This document shows positions 15,067-23,894 of a stretch of DNA of 39,206 nucleotides, one piece after another. Under the pieces are notes generated by a model. That model was not told the origin of the DNA. It saw nothing but the letters and a program-made list of their open reading frames with translations, and did no database searches. This DNA comes from Maribacter sp. GTDB lineage: Bacteria > Bacteroidota > Bacteroidia > Flavobacteriales > Flavobacteriaceae. The stretch spans positions 1 to 39,206 of the forward strand of contig JALHST010000237.1 in the NCBI GenBank assembly GCA_022865355.1, read 5' to 3'. The translations under genes and the position numbers were made by a program. Every line of letters begins with the position of its first letter. Position 1 is the first letter of the stretch.

Positions 15067-17859
15067 TTAGTTTATTGATTTTCCTGTTTCTTGTACTGCG
15101 AAAAGTTTCATTTGCCGAATCGACCAGGGTGTCATATCCTCGCTATCGACACTTTCCAGAAGGCTTATCCGAATATACTTTACTAGCATGGGCTCAAACG
15201 AAATTGCGATATCCTCTTGCACTCCTTTGGCTTGTTCAATCGGTTTAAAATTTGAACCATCGTTTGAAACTTCAATTTTATAGGCCCGTGGATACGTTTC
15301 TATGGGTGGTGGCGAATCAGGGCGCCATCCGCGACGAATAGGCGGGGCATTAAATTGAATTTCACTGATATAAGTGGGCTTTGGCAATGCTATCTGAAAC
15401 CACATACCTTTCTTTTGGGTTTCCCCTGTGGTCCATCCTTCAAAATTAAAGGCACTCAGCGGCGATGCCGTACCCCCAATACGCGTTGGAGCCGAGTGAC
15501 TGGCTGTAACTTTCCAGTTGGTATTAGGAATCAGGGATTGTGGAATTGAATTTACCAATTCCTGATATTGGTAGGGCCCTTTTTGCTCGGCCGTCCTTTT
15601 TCGAATACTGGCCACATCATCGGTCGTAACCATACTGGCTTCATTGGTTAGATTCATTCGTATATAAGAGGCCACATCGGCAATCCATTCGTCCGATTGA
15701 TCCTGCATACCCACCATAATGGCCCCTGGATACGTTATCCCATCTATGGGACCTTCCAAGCCATGCAAAAGCGTTCGTACAACGTATTCCGGATGAGACT
15801 GTACCCGAGGCGATCCCGTCAAAGGGGGTGCCATTATCATTCCCTTGCCCAGGGGCGTTCCAGTACCGTCGATTCCATGGCACTGTACACATAATTCGTT
15901 GAATATCACCGAACCCCGTTCAAGGACTTCTTGCTGCGATACCGATAACTCAGGCCCCCTACTAATTCCAAAACCTCTTATTTCGGCGGGATGTATGATC
16001 TGATCCCCAACCAACTGTATCCCTTTGTCGGTACGGGTCTTCATTAGGGTTTGAATATGCTCTTTCAAATTTGGTAACTCCAGCAACTTGGCCGTAAGCA
16101 TAGCCTGTATCACAACGTCTACATTAGGATCGTCCATCAAGGCGAGATAGTCATCCGCGAAACTTTTATTTCCCGCTTTGAACAAGGTCTCACTTACCCG
16201 TAAGGCTTGTATTCGCATGCGCGGATTGGCATCCTTTACTAGTTCTTTTACCAATTCGGGTTTTAAGGCCCCTAGGCCTTCTAAACTCCAGAGGGCATGA
16301 AAGCGGGCAAAAAGCTTCTTATTCTTACGCACCACTTCTTCTAATTTCGGAACAATATCCTGATCTTTGGACAAAACGATCAATTGTTGCGCCGTATCTC
16401 GCCACCACCCATTGGGGTGGCCCAGATAGGATATCAATTTTTCAGGACTTTCGTCCAACATTTTCGGGGTATTTTTGTCACGTGATTCCGAATCATGCAC
16501 GATACGCCAAATTCGGCCCAAACCCACTACTTTGTCAAGTTGGTATTGCTCGATTTTTGTACGCAGGTAGGTACCCTTCTGTGCCCATTGCCCTTCCTGT
16601 ATGATGCCATGGTACATGTCAACCACATATAGCGTACCATCTGGGGCGGTGGCCATATCCACGGGACGAAAAAGGGGATCCGTAGAACGCAAAAATTCCG
16701 ATTTCTGGTCTTGATAGACATTGTGTAAGGTAGTAAGCCCCTCGGTTACTACCGGGTTTATTTGGCGCACAATGCGGGCCACTGGTTCCCCATAAAAATA
16801 TTGGCCATATAGGTCGTCCGGTAATCGATCCCCACGATAGATGTCATTCCCAGCGGCACCGGTAACCCGGTTCAGCGAACCATCTGGCTGACGTACCTCA
16901 TCCATACCGCCTTGTAGATCGGCAATCTTAATGGGGGCCCCATACGGTATATCAAACCCTTCGGCGAATTGATTTTCCACCGTAAAATTGCCGTAATGTA
17001 TGGGGAATTGAAAATATGACGGCACACCACTAGCACCCCCTTGAAACCAAAGCTTGCCATCGTCATCTTGGGCGACCCCCCACTGCGCCCTGTTAAATCC
17101 CGTTTTTTCGCGGATTACCCCGCCTGGCGTCTCCCGAACCCGAAATGCGTTTACCGTACTGTACAACCAATTATCCATTCCCCAAAACATAAAGGCCTGT
17201 TGGTGTTCCACATTTCCTGAACGACCATACTTGTTGGTAAAAAATTCTTTTTTATCGGCTTTGCCGTCACCATTGGTATCGGTGTATTTATATACATTGT
17301 CCGCGTCGGATTCCATGGTTAATATGCAATCCTTGCCATAAGGCAATACAAACCTTGGAAAAATAAGGCTGTCTACGAATACCGTCCCCGATTCATAGAC
17401 CCCATCATTGTCTTTGTCTTCCCAGCGCGATATCCTGCTCGCCGGATTCAACTCCCCGTCGGAGTCTGCGGTTAACATGTAGGTCCTGAGTTCAAGAACG
17501 AACATACGCCCATTCCCATCAAAAGCGATGGCTCCAGGTTGATCGATCTGCGGCTCGGTAAGGACGGCCTCGATGTGGTACCCGCTCGGCAAAAGAAAAC
17601 GTTTTGCCTCCTCCGCTGGATAAAGCGGTAAAACCGGTTTTTTAGGGGCCAAATCTATCCCTTTCCAATTTTCGTCTTCCGGGTCCGCATCTTCTGGAAG
17701 CAGTATCTTGGGGAGGGTATCCGACATGGAAGCTATGACCTTTTCAACCGGGTCTACGGCTTTTGTTTTAGGTGAACAGGATGCTATAATTAGAATAAGA
17801 AAAATTAGGGACTTATATTTCTCTCGGAATATTCGGTTCGTTATTTGGTAAATGCGCAT
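15067..17859 (-). CDS. PVC-type heme-binding beta-propeller lipoprotein with discoidin domain
   Basis: A large lipoprotein, 930 aa from ATG 17859. I prefer this over the longer frame from 18057 because it begins a clean type II signal peptide (MRIYQITNRIFREKYK, then hydrophobic, lipobox IASC). Domains in order: a six-bladed propeller related to membrane-bound/sorbosone-type dehydrogenases (about 80-450; MFVLELRTYM and FVDSLIFPRF blocks), HEAT-like helices (about 460-640), a cytochrome c domain with CVQCH at 657-661 and a possible Met ligand in GAIMVG, and a C-terminal F5/8-type (discoidin) module. This architecture is called PVC-type heme-binding CxxCH protein. It probably oxidises a sugar or alcohol at the outer membrane and passes electrons to heme c; the true substrate is unknown. 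It is transcribed with the TIM-barrel gene downstream. Confidence 0.88.
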   Translation of the reverse strand: MRIYQITNRIFREKYKSLIFLILIIASCSPKTKAVDPVEKVIASMSDTLPKILLPEDADPEDENWKGIDLAPKKPVLPLYPAEEAKRFLLPSGYHIEAVLTEPQIDQPGAIAFDGNGRMFVLELRTYMLTADSDGELNPASRISRWEDKDNDGVYESGTVFVDSLIFPRFVLPYGKDCILTMESDADNVYKYTDTNGDGKADKKEFFTNKYGRSGNVEHQQAFMFWGMDNWLYSTVNAFRVRETPGGVIREKTGFNRAQWGVAQDDDGKLWFQGGASGVPSYFQFPIHYGNFTVENQFAEGFDIPYGAPIKIADLQGGMDEVRQPDGSLNRVTGAAGNDIYRGDRLPDDLYGQYFYGEPVARIVRQINPVVTEGLTTLHNVYQDQKSEFLRSTDPLFRPVDMATAPDGTLYVVDMYHGIIQEGQWAQKGTYLRTKIEQYQLDKVVGLGRIWRIVHDSESRDKNTPKMLDESPEKLISYLGHPNGWWRDTAQQLIVLSKDQDIVPKLEEVVRKNKKLFARFHALWSLEGLGALKPELVKELVKDANPRMRIQALRVSETLFKAGNKSFADDYLALMDDPNVDVVIQAMLTAKLLELPNLKEHIQTLMKTRTDKGIQLVGDQIIHPAEIRGFGISRGPELSVSQQEVLERGSVIFNELCVQCHGIDGTGTPLGKGMIMAPPLTGSPRVQSHPEYVVRTLLHGLEGPIDGITYPGAIMVGMQDQSDEWIADVASYIRMNLTNEASMVTTDDVASIRKRTAEQKGPYQYQELVNSIPQSLIPNTNWKVTASHSAPTRIGGTASPLSAFNFEGWTTGETQKKGMWFQIALPKPTYISEIQFNAPPIRRGWRPDSPPPIETYPRAYKIEVSNDGSNFKPIEQAKGVQEDIAISFEPMLVKYIRISLLESVDSEDMTPWSIRQMKLFAVQETGKSIN

Positions 17860-17962
17860 ATGAAAGGACATGGGTTGGCGAATTAAACGTCTGAATCTAT
17901 GAAAATTAAGTATATTCATGGCAACAAACAAAGTTTTTAGATCAAAATAGAAAAATGTGAGC

Positions 17963-18259
17963 ATGATCGTACATTCGGTTCTCTTCAAGTTGAAATATGC
18001 CAAAGGCACCAATGATGAAAAGCAATTTTTTCTAGGAGTAGGCAAACTGACACGCATTCCTGGCGTGCAAAACCTACATTGTTACCGTCAAACCAATAAA
18101 AAGAATTCTTTCGACTTCGGCATAACCATGGAATTTGAATCCCCTGTGACCTATGAGGCATATAATACACATACAGACCACTTGGCTTTTATTGAGAATT
18201 TTTGGGTACCCGGAGTAGAAGAATTTCTTGAAATAGATTACGAACCATTCATACCATAA
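17963..18259 (+). CDS. Dabb-family (stress-responsive A/B barrel) protein
   Basis: A 98-aa dimeric alpha/beta-barrel protein of the Dabb family, starting at ATG 17963 (MIVHSVLFKLK); an in-frame GTG at 17957 would add two residues. The opening IVHSVLFKL strand, the central IPGVQNLHCYRQ segment and the C-terminal YNTHTDHLAFIENFWVPGVEEFLEIDYE block are typical. Members are small cytoplasmic proteins with little established enzymology; some act as monooxygenase-like or cyclase domains. It diverges from the heme lipoprotein gene and is followed 56 nt later by a sulfatase, so it may belong to the sulfatase transcript. The confined intergenic space suggests shared regulation of the two divergent units. 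Confidence 0.88.
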   Translation: MIVHSVLFKLKYAKGTNDEKQFFLGVGKLTRIPGVQNLHCYRQTNKKNSFDFGITMEFESPVTYEAYNTHTDHLAFIENFWVPGVEEFLEIDYEPFIP

Positions 18260-18315
18260 GGTTCCAGAAGGGTTTATATTGAATTAAAATATATCATTCG
18301 TTTTAATTGATTGCC

Positions 18316-19758
18316 ATGCTAAAATTGCCGAGAATACTATTTATAGCACATTTTGCCATTTTAATCACAGCCTGCAAAAGTAACTCGGAAAAACCACCCG
18401 AGACCGAACAAAGACCCCCCAATGTGGTATTGATCTTTACCGATGACCAGGGGTATCAAGATGTCGGCGTTTTCGGTTCCCCGAATATTGAAACTCCATA
18501 TTTGGACCAAATGGCCAAAGAAGGCGTGCGGCTTACAAGTTTCTATGCAGCCCAGGCTGTATGTTCGGCTTCACGGGCGGGCATCCTGACCGGTTGCTAT
18601 CCGAATCGCCTCGGCATCCATAATGCCTTGATGCCCCATAGCCCGGTAGGGTTGGATCTTGAAGAGACCACCTTGGCAGAAATGTTGAAACAAAAGGGGT
18701 ACACGACCGCTATCTTCGGAAAATGGCATCTTGGGGACCACCCAAAATTCATGCCCAATAAGCAAGGGTTCGACGAGTTTTTCGGCATCCCCTATTCTAA
18801 CGATATGTGGCCTTTGCATCCACAACAAGGCACGTGGTTCAATTTTGGACCCTTACCGCTATATGAGAATGAGACCGTCATCGATACCCTTACGGATCAA
18901 TCGCAACTCACGACCCAGATAACCGCGCACAGTATTGATTTTATTCGGCGAAACAAGAATGCCCCTTTCTTTCTTTACGTCGCGCATCCACAGCCGCATG
19001 TACCCCTATTCGTATCCGATAAATTCAAGGGCAAATCAAAAAGAGGGCTGTATGGCGATGTCATCATGGAAATCGACTGGTCGGTAGGTCAGATTTTAGA
19101 GGCCCTAGCGAAGTACGGAATCGATGAGAACACGCTGGTTATTTTTACCTCTGATAACGGACCTTGGCTGGCGTATGGCAACCATGCGGGCAGTGCCTTG
19201 CCCTTTCGGGAAGGCAAAGGGACCGCCTGGGAAGGGGGCCACAGGGAACCTTTCATCATTCGGTATCCCAAAATGCTGCCTCCGAATAGAACCATCGACA
19301 TCCCGATCATGGCCATCGATATCTTGCCGACCCTGGCCGAAGTGACGAATGCGTCCCTTCCCCATAGAACCATCGATGGCCAGAGCGTTTGGAAAATTCT
19401 GACCGGCGAAAGTACCGAAAGTCCACAGGAGGCCTATTTCTTTTATTACAAAGTCAACGAACTACAGGGGGTTCGTTACGGAAAATGGAAACTCTATTTC
19501 CCGCATACGTATCGCACAATGCAAGGGCAAGTGCCTGGAAAGGACGGATTGCCGGGGGAATACAAAAATATAACCCTACAAGAAATTGAATTATACGATG
19601 TTTTAAACGACCCAAGTGAAACTAAAAATGTCGCCATTGAATATCCCGAAGTAGTAGATAAAATAAAACTCCTCGCCGATAATATGCGCGCACGATTGGG
19701 GGATTCTTTATTGGATATGCAAGGCTCTGAGACCCGGGAACCAGGAAAGATAGAATGA
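18316..19758 (+). CDS. Lipoprotein sulfatase (arylsulfatase family)
   Basis: A 480-aa S1-type sulfatase, starting at ATG 18316 with a type II signal peptide and lipobox ITAC (C20); TTG 18307 would add three residues. The N-terminal metal site is FTDDQG (D43/D44). The formylglycine motif is CSASR at 83-87, an Ala variant of the usual C-x-P-x-R, followed by GILTG. FGKWHLGD and SDNGPWLAYGNHAG contribute further metal and substrate contacts. The enzyme hydrolyses a sulfate ester, likely on an algal or animal glycan, from the cell surface or periplasm. The Cys must be converted to formylglycine by anSME or FGE, neither of which is seen here. Its stop overlaps the trmN6 start by 4 bases (ATGA), implying translational coupling. 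The substrate cannot be assigned. Confidence 0.93.
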   Translation: MLKLPRILFIAHFAILITACKSNSEKPPETEQRPPNVVLIFTDDQGYQDVGVFGSPNIETPYLDQMAKEGVRLTSFYAAQAVCSASRAGILTGCYPNRLGIHNALMPHSPVGLDLEETTLAEMLKQKGYTTAIFGKWHLGDHPKFMPNKQGFDEFFGIPYSNDMWPLHPQQGTWFNFGPLPLYENETVIDTLTDQSQLTTQITAHSIDFIRRNKNAPFFLYVAHPQPHVPLFVSDKFKGKSKRGLYGDVIMEIDWSVGQILEALAKYGIDENTLVIFTSDNGPWLAYGNHAGSALPFREGKGTAWEGGHREPFIIRYPKMLPPNRTIDIPIMAIDILPTLAEVTNASLPHRTIDGQSVWKILTGESTESPQEAYFFYYKVNELQGVRYGKWKLYFPHTYRTMQGQVPGKDGLPGEYKNITLQEIELYDVLNDPSETKNVAIEYPEVVDKIKLLADNMRARLGDSLLDMQGSETREPGKIE

Positions 19759-20468
19759 ACAAGCCCTTTCATTTCAAACAATTTACCATCAACCAAAACC
19801 GATGTGCCATGAAAGTAGGCACCGATGGGGTGCTTTTAGGTGCTTGGGCATCCCTTGGGAACCGACCCAACCGCATTCTAGACGTCGGAGCGGGTACAGG
19901 ACTTATCGCTTTGATGCTCGCCCAGAGGAGTAGTGCCCATCTTATCGACGCTATAGAAATCGATGAGGCCGCCTATGAACAATGTGTTGAGAATTTTGAA
20001 GCATCCGTGTGGGCGGATCGACTCTTCTGCTATCATGCCGGCTTGGATGAATTCATGGAGGAGATAGACGAAAAATATGATCTAATTATTTCAAATCCAC
20101 CCTTTTATTCGGAGGACGTTTCCAGTGGCAATGCCACTAGGGATAAGGCCCGACAGAGCGAATCGCTTCCCTTCGAGGATCTACTCGTCGGGGTTTCAAA
20201 ATTACTATCCAAAAAGGGAACTTTTTCGACTATCATCCCATATAAGGAAGAAGGCCGATTCATATCGCTCGCATCGAAGGTCGATTTATTCCCACAAAAA
20301 ATAGTGCATGTTAAAGGAAATTCAAATGCTGATATTAAACGAAGTCTGCTAGAGTTCGGTTTTGACAAAAAAACCATAAATAACAGGATGCTGATCATAG
20401 AGATCGAAAGACATCGATACACGCCTGAATATATAGCAATGACCAAGGATTTTTATTTGAAAATGTAA
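19755..20468 (+). CDS. trmN6: tRNA1(Val) adenine-37 N6-methyltransferase
   Basis: A 237-aa class I methyltransferase of the YfiC/TrmN6 family, which methylates N6 of A37 in tRNA1(Val) in E. coli. The SAM loop DVGAGTGL (43-50) and the catalytic NPPF (114-117), typical of N6-adenine amino-methyltransferases, are intact, together with the N-terminal FTINQNRCAMKVGTDGVLLGAW signature. The ATG overlaps the sulfatase stop by 4 nt, so it may be translated by reinitiation, which is an odd partner for a housekeeping tRNA gene. It ends six bases before a convergent gene. The function call is strong at the family level; the exact tRNA target in this phylum is inferred. Confidence 0.92.
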   Translation: MNKPFHFKQFTINQNRCAMKVGTDGVLLGAWASLGNRPNRILDVGAGTGLIALMLAQRSSAHLIDAIEIDEAAYEQCVENFEASVWADRLFCYHAGLDEFMEEIDEKYDLIISNPPFYSEDVSSGNATRDKARQSESLPFEDLLVGVSKLLSKKGTFSTIIPYKEEGRFISLASKVDLFPQKIVHVKGNSNADIKRSLLEFGFDKKTINNRMLIIEIERHRYTPEYIAMTKDFYLKM

Positions 20469-20474
20469 AAACGG

Positions 20475-21353
20475 TCATAGAATACGCCGAATAGGTCGCG
20501 TAAGACAGGTTGGCCCTCCTCCTCCTTTTACGCTTATTTCTTCACCGCGATACGTCAGTACTTCACAACCAAAAGTTTCCAATAGCTTTTTAGTTCTTTG
20601 ATTGCCTTCGACCAGGATACATTTTCGAGGGGCAAGTGCCAAGACATTACAACCCATTGATTCAAATTCGCCGTCGGGTACCTCAACAAGTTCATAACCC
20701 CTTTCGACCAATGTATTCCGAAAACGAATGGGCATTAACGGGGAATACACTGCGGCCAAATCTTTATCGACCGGACTGAAAATCGACATAAGATGAAAGA
20801 CATCGGAAACACCGCGATAGTGCGGCAGATCTACAGTGAGTACCTCGACCCCATGAGGTCTTAACAACTGTTCCAGTTGCCGTATGCCCTCTTGATTTGT
20901 CCGATACGAGTGCCCGACGGCCAACGTATTCCTGTCAAGCCATGCGACGTCACCCCCTTCAAGGGTTCCAGGTGCTTCTATGGTTCCCAATACGGCCATA
21001 TTATGGGCCAAAAATGCCTTCTTTTGTGCTTTGGGTTCCATTTTTCTACGCTCCTTGCCCATATTACAAATAATCATCCCATGGTCGGTCGCAATTGAAG
21101 CATCCCGACAATACAGGGCATCTAATGATAAGGTATCTTCCGGCGGTAACAAGTGGATATTGACCTGAGCCGACTCCACTAGTTGTAGGAATGCATTATA
21201 TTCTAGAATGGCCTTGTTAAAATCAGGTTTATCGGCAAAGTTCAGGGCTTGCCATTCCTGATCAATTTTAGCCGTACTTCGAAAAGCATCTTCGGCAGTT
21301 TTGATGAAGACTTCATATAAAGGAAGGTATTCTGATTGGCAGGTATAGTTCAT
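20475..21353 (-). CDS. Arginine deiminase/DDAH-like guanidino hydrolase
   Basis: A 292-aa member of the guanidino-group modifying superfamily (arginine deiminase, dimethylarginine dimethylaminohydrolase, amidinotransferase), a pentein fold acting through a covalent Cys. The expected residues are present: D84 (YCRDAS), E132 in LEGGDV (EGGD 132-135), H187 (DVFHLMS), and the nucleophile C283 in GGGGPTCLTRP near the C-terminus. Length and motif spacing resemble DDAH more than the roughly 400-aa classical arginine deiminase. The gene lies 8 nt after an AdiC-like permease on the same strand, so transport and hydrolysis of a guanidino compound (arginine, methylarginine or a derivative) is a reasonable inference. 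The exact substrate is open. No signal peptide is visible, so it is cytoplasmic. Confidence 0.88.
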   Translation of the reverse strand: MNYTCQSEYLPLYEVFIKTAEDAFRSTAKIDQEWQALNFADKPDFNKAILEYNAFLQLVESAQVNIHLLPPEDTLSLDALYCRDASIATDHGMIICNMGKERRKMEPKAQKKAFLAHNMAVLGTIEAPGTLEGGDVAWLDRNTLAVGHSYRTNQEGIRQLEQLLRPHGVEVLTVDLPHYRGVSDVFHLMSIFSPVDKDLAAVYSPLMPIRFRNTLVERGYELVEVPDGEFESMGCNVLALAPRKCILVEGNQRTKKLLETFGCEVLTYRGEEISVKGGGGPTCLTRPIRRIL

Positions 21354-21361
21354 TAAAAGAA

Positions 21362-22681
21362 TTACTTAGGCGATGTGTTTTGTTTCCATTTCATCCAAAC
21401 ATAGATGGGCGTCCCCAATAATAAAAGAATAAATCCAAAAAATACCGATTTTTCCCCGGCACCAAAAATAGCCCACAAAGCAAAGGCGAAAGTGAGACCG
21501 CCTAATATAAAAATGCCGGTTCTCGATTTAATGATTTCCTTGCTTTCCAATGAAATGGCTACATAGGCCGCGGCCGAGAAGATGTAAGGGATAAGTACGC
21601 AAAACGTTGCGAGCAAGATAATAAATCGAAATTGTTCTACTAAGCCTTCGGTATAATTCATGAGCATGACCATCGAACTTAAGATACTCCCTATGATAAG
21701 ACCCCAAATAGGGACTCCCTTACGGTTTTCCATTTTAAAAATCCTTGGGAACAGTCGATCAATCGCGGTGGCCCTCGCCACCTGGCTTTGGATGAGTATC
21801 CAGCCATTCAATGCCCCAAAAGCCGCTATGGCCGCACCAGCAGCAATAATTTCCTCTCCGATTTCCCCGCTCATAATACCCATGGCATCGGCGAATGGAG
21901 TGGGTGATGAAGCTAATTGATCCGGTGGGATCATGCCCATGACCACAACGGTACTAAGCACATAGATGAGCGTGGTAACGACCGTGCCCAACATGGTGGC
22001 TCTTGGAATCGTTCTTTCCGGGTCCACCACATTATCGGCCGGGACCGTAGCGCTCTCAAGACCTAAAAAAGCGAAGAGGGTCATGGTACCCGTTGTTGCA
22101 ATGGCGCCAAGGTTAGATGTCCCACTAACATTGAAAGGAATAAAATTATCAGCGTTAAAAAAGAAAAATCCACCTGCGATAATCACTAAAATGGGAACTA
22201 TTTTTAAAAGGGTGGTGACCAATTGCATTTTTCCCGAATTGCGAACTCCTCTTGAATTGACCCAGGTAAGAAACCAAATAGCCCCCAAGCCCAAGAATAC
22301 TGCGACAATCGGATTCTCCTTGAGTATGGGAAAGAAAATGCTCATGGCACTCACAAAAGCGATGGCGATGGCTGCATTGGATATCCAACACGATATCCAA
22401 TAGCCCCAGGCTACTAGGAATCCCACATAATCGCCAAACCCTTTTTTAGCAAAGGCATAAGGCCCCCCATTACTATCTTTTACCATGTTGCTCAGCTTAC
22501 TGAATACCTTGGCCAGCAGCAAAGCCCCCATAGAGGAGAGCAACCATCCCAAAATGCTAATACCACCAAAACTGGCTAAAGCAGCAGGCATGAGAAAGAT
22601 ACCTGCGCCTATCATATTTCCAATGACCAAGGATGTGGTCATCCAAATCCCTAATTTGCTCTTGTTTTCGGTTTGGTTCAT
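21362..22681 (-). CDS. APC-family amino acid permease (AdiC/PotE-like)
   Basis: A 439-aa inner-membrane protein with about 12 membrane helices. The first helix contains the GNMIGAGIFLMPA motif of the APC superfamily, and the sequence resembles the arginine-agmatine antiporter AdiC in several blocks (GGPYAFAKKGFGDYVGF, LFAFLGLESATVPADNVVDPERTIPRAT, IPPDQLASSPTPFADA, AFGALNGWILIQSQVARA). It may exchange or import arginine, agmatine or a related cationic amino acid. The operon mate 8 nt downstream is a guanidino hydrolase, which supports a guanidino substrate. It is divergent from a Rieske oxygenase gene with a 59-nt gap between the starts. Whether it is antiport or proton symport is not determined. 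Confidence 0.9.
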   Translation of the reverse strand: MNQTENKSKLGIWMTTSLVIGNMIGAGIFLMPAALASFGGISILGWLLSSMGALLLAKVFSKLSNMVKDSNGGPYAFAKKGFGDYVGFLVAWGYWISCWISNAAIAIAFVSAMSIFFPILKENPIVAVFLGLGAIWFLTWVNSRGVRNSGKMQLVTTLLKIVPILVIIAGGFFFFNADNFIPFNVSGTSNLGAIATTGTMTLFAFLGLESATVPADNVVDPERTIPRATMLGTVVTTLIYVLSTVVVMGMIPPDQLASSPTPFADAMGIMSGEIGEEIIAAGAAIAAFGALNGWILIQSQVARATAIDRLFPRIFKMENRKGVPIWGLIIGSILSSMVMLMNYTEGLVEQFRFIILLATFCVLIPYIFSAAAYVAISLESKEIIKSRTGIFILGGLTFAFALWAIFGAGEKSVFFGFILLLLGTPIYVWMKWKQNTSPK

Positions 22682-22690
22682 ATAGGAAGG

Positions 22691-22720
22691 TTGTTTATAG
22701 TAAAGAATTACATATTTTTA
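22691..22720 (+). promoter_or_regulatory. Putative promoter for the Rieske-acyl-CoA dehydrogenase unit
   Basis: TTG (22691-22693) and TATTTTTA (22713-22720) are separated by 19 bases, one base away from the -7 consensus TAnnTTTG. It lies 20 bases before the Rieske gene ATG in a short divergent intergenic region. Confidence 0.4.
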
Positions 22721-22740
22721 AATGTACAAATTAAATTCGC

Positions 22741-23829
22741 ATGGGATACAATTTCAAAATAGAAGCAGATATTCGGAAAGCGGAAACCTTACCAGCCACC
22801 TTTTATAGAAATCCTGAGATCTTTGAAGCCCTTAAGCAAAACATTTTCTATAAAACTTGGCAATGGATCGGCGATGAGAGTTTGGTCGCCTCACCACAAC
22901 AGGTCCACCCATTTGTACTGTTGGATAATTTTTTGACCGAACCCATGCTTCTGACAAAGGATGCCAAACAAACGATACATTGTTTGACAAATGTCTGTAC
23001 GCACCGCGGCAATTTAGTGGCCGGGAATTCCGGGAAGTGCAAGAAATTAACCTGCGGGTATCACGGAAGAAGGTTCGCCCTGGACGGCACTTTTGAGTTT
23101 ATGCCCGAATTTAAGGAAACTAGAAATTTTCCAAGGCCCTGCGATAATCTATACCAATTTCCGTTACGCCATTGGGGACCCTTCTTGTTCGCCGGATTAG
23201 AGCCAAAATTCGACTTTCAAGAGGTGATCGATGTCATGGAGCAGCGTATCGGGTTTTTACCACTTCATGAATTCAAGTTTGATGCAAGTCGGGGGAAGGA
23301 CTATTTTGTAAATGCCCATTGGGCATTGTATTGCGACAATTTTCTTGAAGGATTTCACATCCCTTTTGTTCACGACGATCTGAATGCCGTTCTTGATTAT
23401 GGAGCCTACGACATTGAAATTTATCAACATTGCAATCTACAGATCGGATATGCTGAAGGCACCAATGAAGTCTTCGACCTGCCCAAAGGCCATGTCGATC
23501 ATGGCAAAAAAATAGCAGCCTACTATTTTTGGGTATTCCCGAATATGATGTTCAATTTCTATCCTTGGGGATTATCGGTAAACATTGTGCATCCCCTAAA
23601 TGTTGACCGAACCAAGGTTACCTTCAAAAGCTACGTATATGATTCGGCTAAATTGGAGAAAGGTGCCGGTGCCGCGCTCGACAAGGTTGAACTTGAGGAT
23701 GAAGCGGTGGTGGAAGGGGTTCAAAAAGGAGTACGTTCAAAATTTTACCAGGCGGGCCGATTTTCCCCTACCCGCGAAAAAGGCGTCCACCATTTTCATA
23801 GGTTGTTGGCACACTATCTTAACCTCTAA
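22741..23829 (+). CDS. Rieske non-heme iron oxygenase alpha subunit
   Basis: A 362-aa Rieske oxygenase. The [2Fe-2S] ligands are C86, H88, C105 and H108 (NVCTHRG and LTCGYHGR). The mononuclear iron site shows H206 and H211 in the YCDNFLEGFHIPFVH block. The bridging residue in that block is E204, as seen in choline or carnitine monooxygenase-type members, rather than the Asp of most ring-hydroxylating dioxygenases. This suggests an N-demethylase or quaternary-amine oxygenase type, but the substrate is not certain. No dedicated ferredoxin or reductase is encoded nearby, so electrons must come from a shared system. The acyl-CoA dehydrogenase gene starts 65 nt downstream. Confidence 0.9.
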   Translation: MGYNFKIEADIRKAETLPATFYRNPEIFEALKQNIFYKTWQWIGDESLVASPQQVHPFVLLDNFLTEPMLLTKDAKQTIHCLTNVCTHRGNLVAGNSGKCKKLTCGYHGRRFALDGTFEFMPEFKETRNFPRPCDNLYQFPLRHWGPFLFAGLEPKFDFQEVIDVMEQRIGFLPLHEFKFDASRGKDYFVNAHWALYCDNFLEGFHIPFVHDDLNAVLDYGAYDIEIYQHCNLQIGYAEGTNEVFDLPKGHVDHGKKIAAYYFWVFPNMMFNFYPWGLSVNIVHPLNVDRTKVTFKSYVYDSAKLEKGAGAALDKVELEDEAVVEGVQKGVRSKFYQAGRFSPTREKGVHHFHRLLAHYLNL

Positions 23830-23894
23830 AAATATAATTAGAGTACATTGCCCTGTTATATTCCTTTATTTACCTTTGACCAAAATTACCGAAT

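Noticed and set aside
16872-17066. Small frames inside the PVC-heme gene and other large genes
   Set aside because: All lie wholly inside conserved genes in other frames and show no recognisable features.
17860-18057. N-terminal 66-residue extension of the heme lipoprotein
   Set aside because: It would overlap the divergent Dabb gene, and the clean lipoprotein signal peptide begins at ATG 17859.
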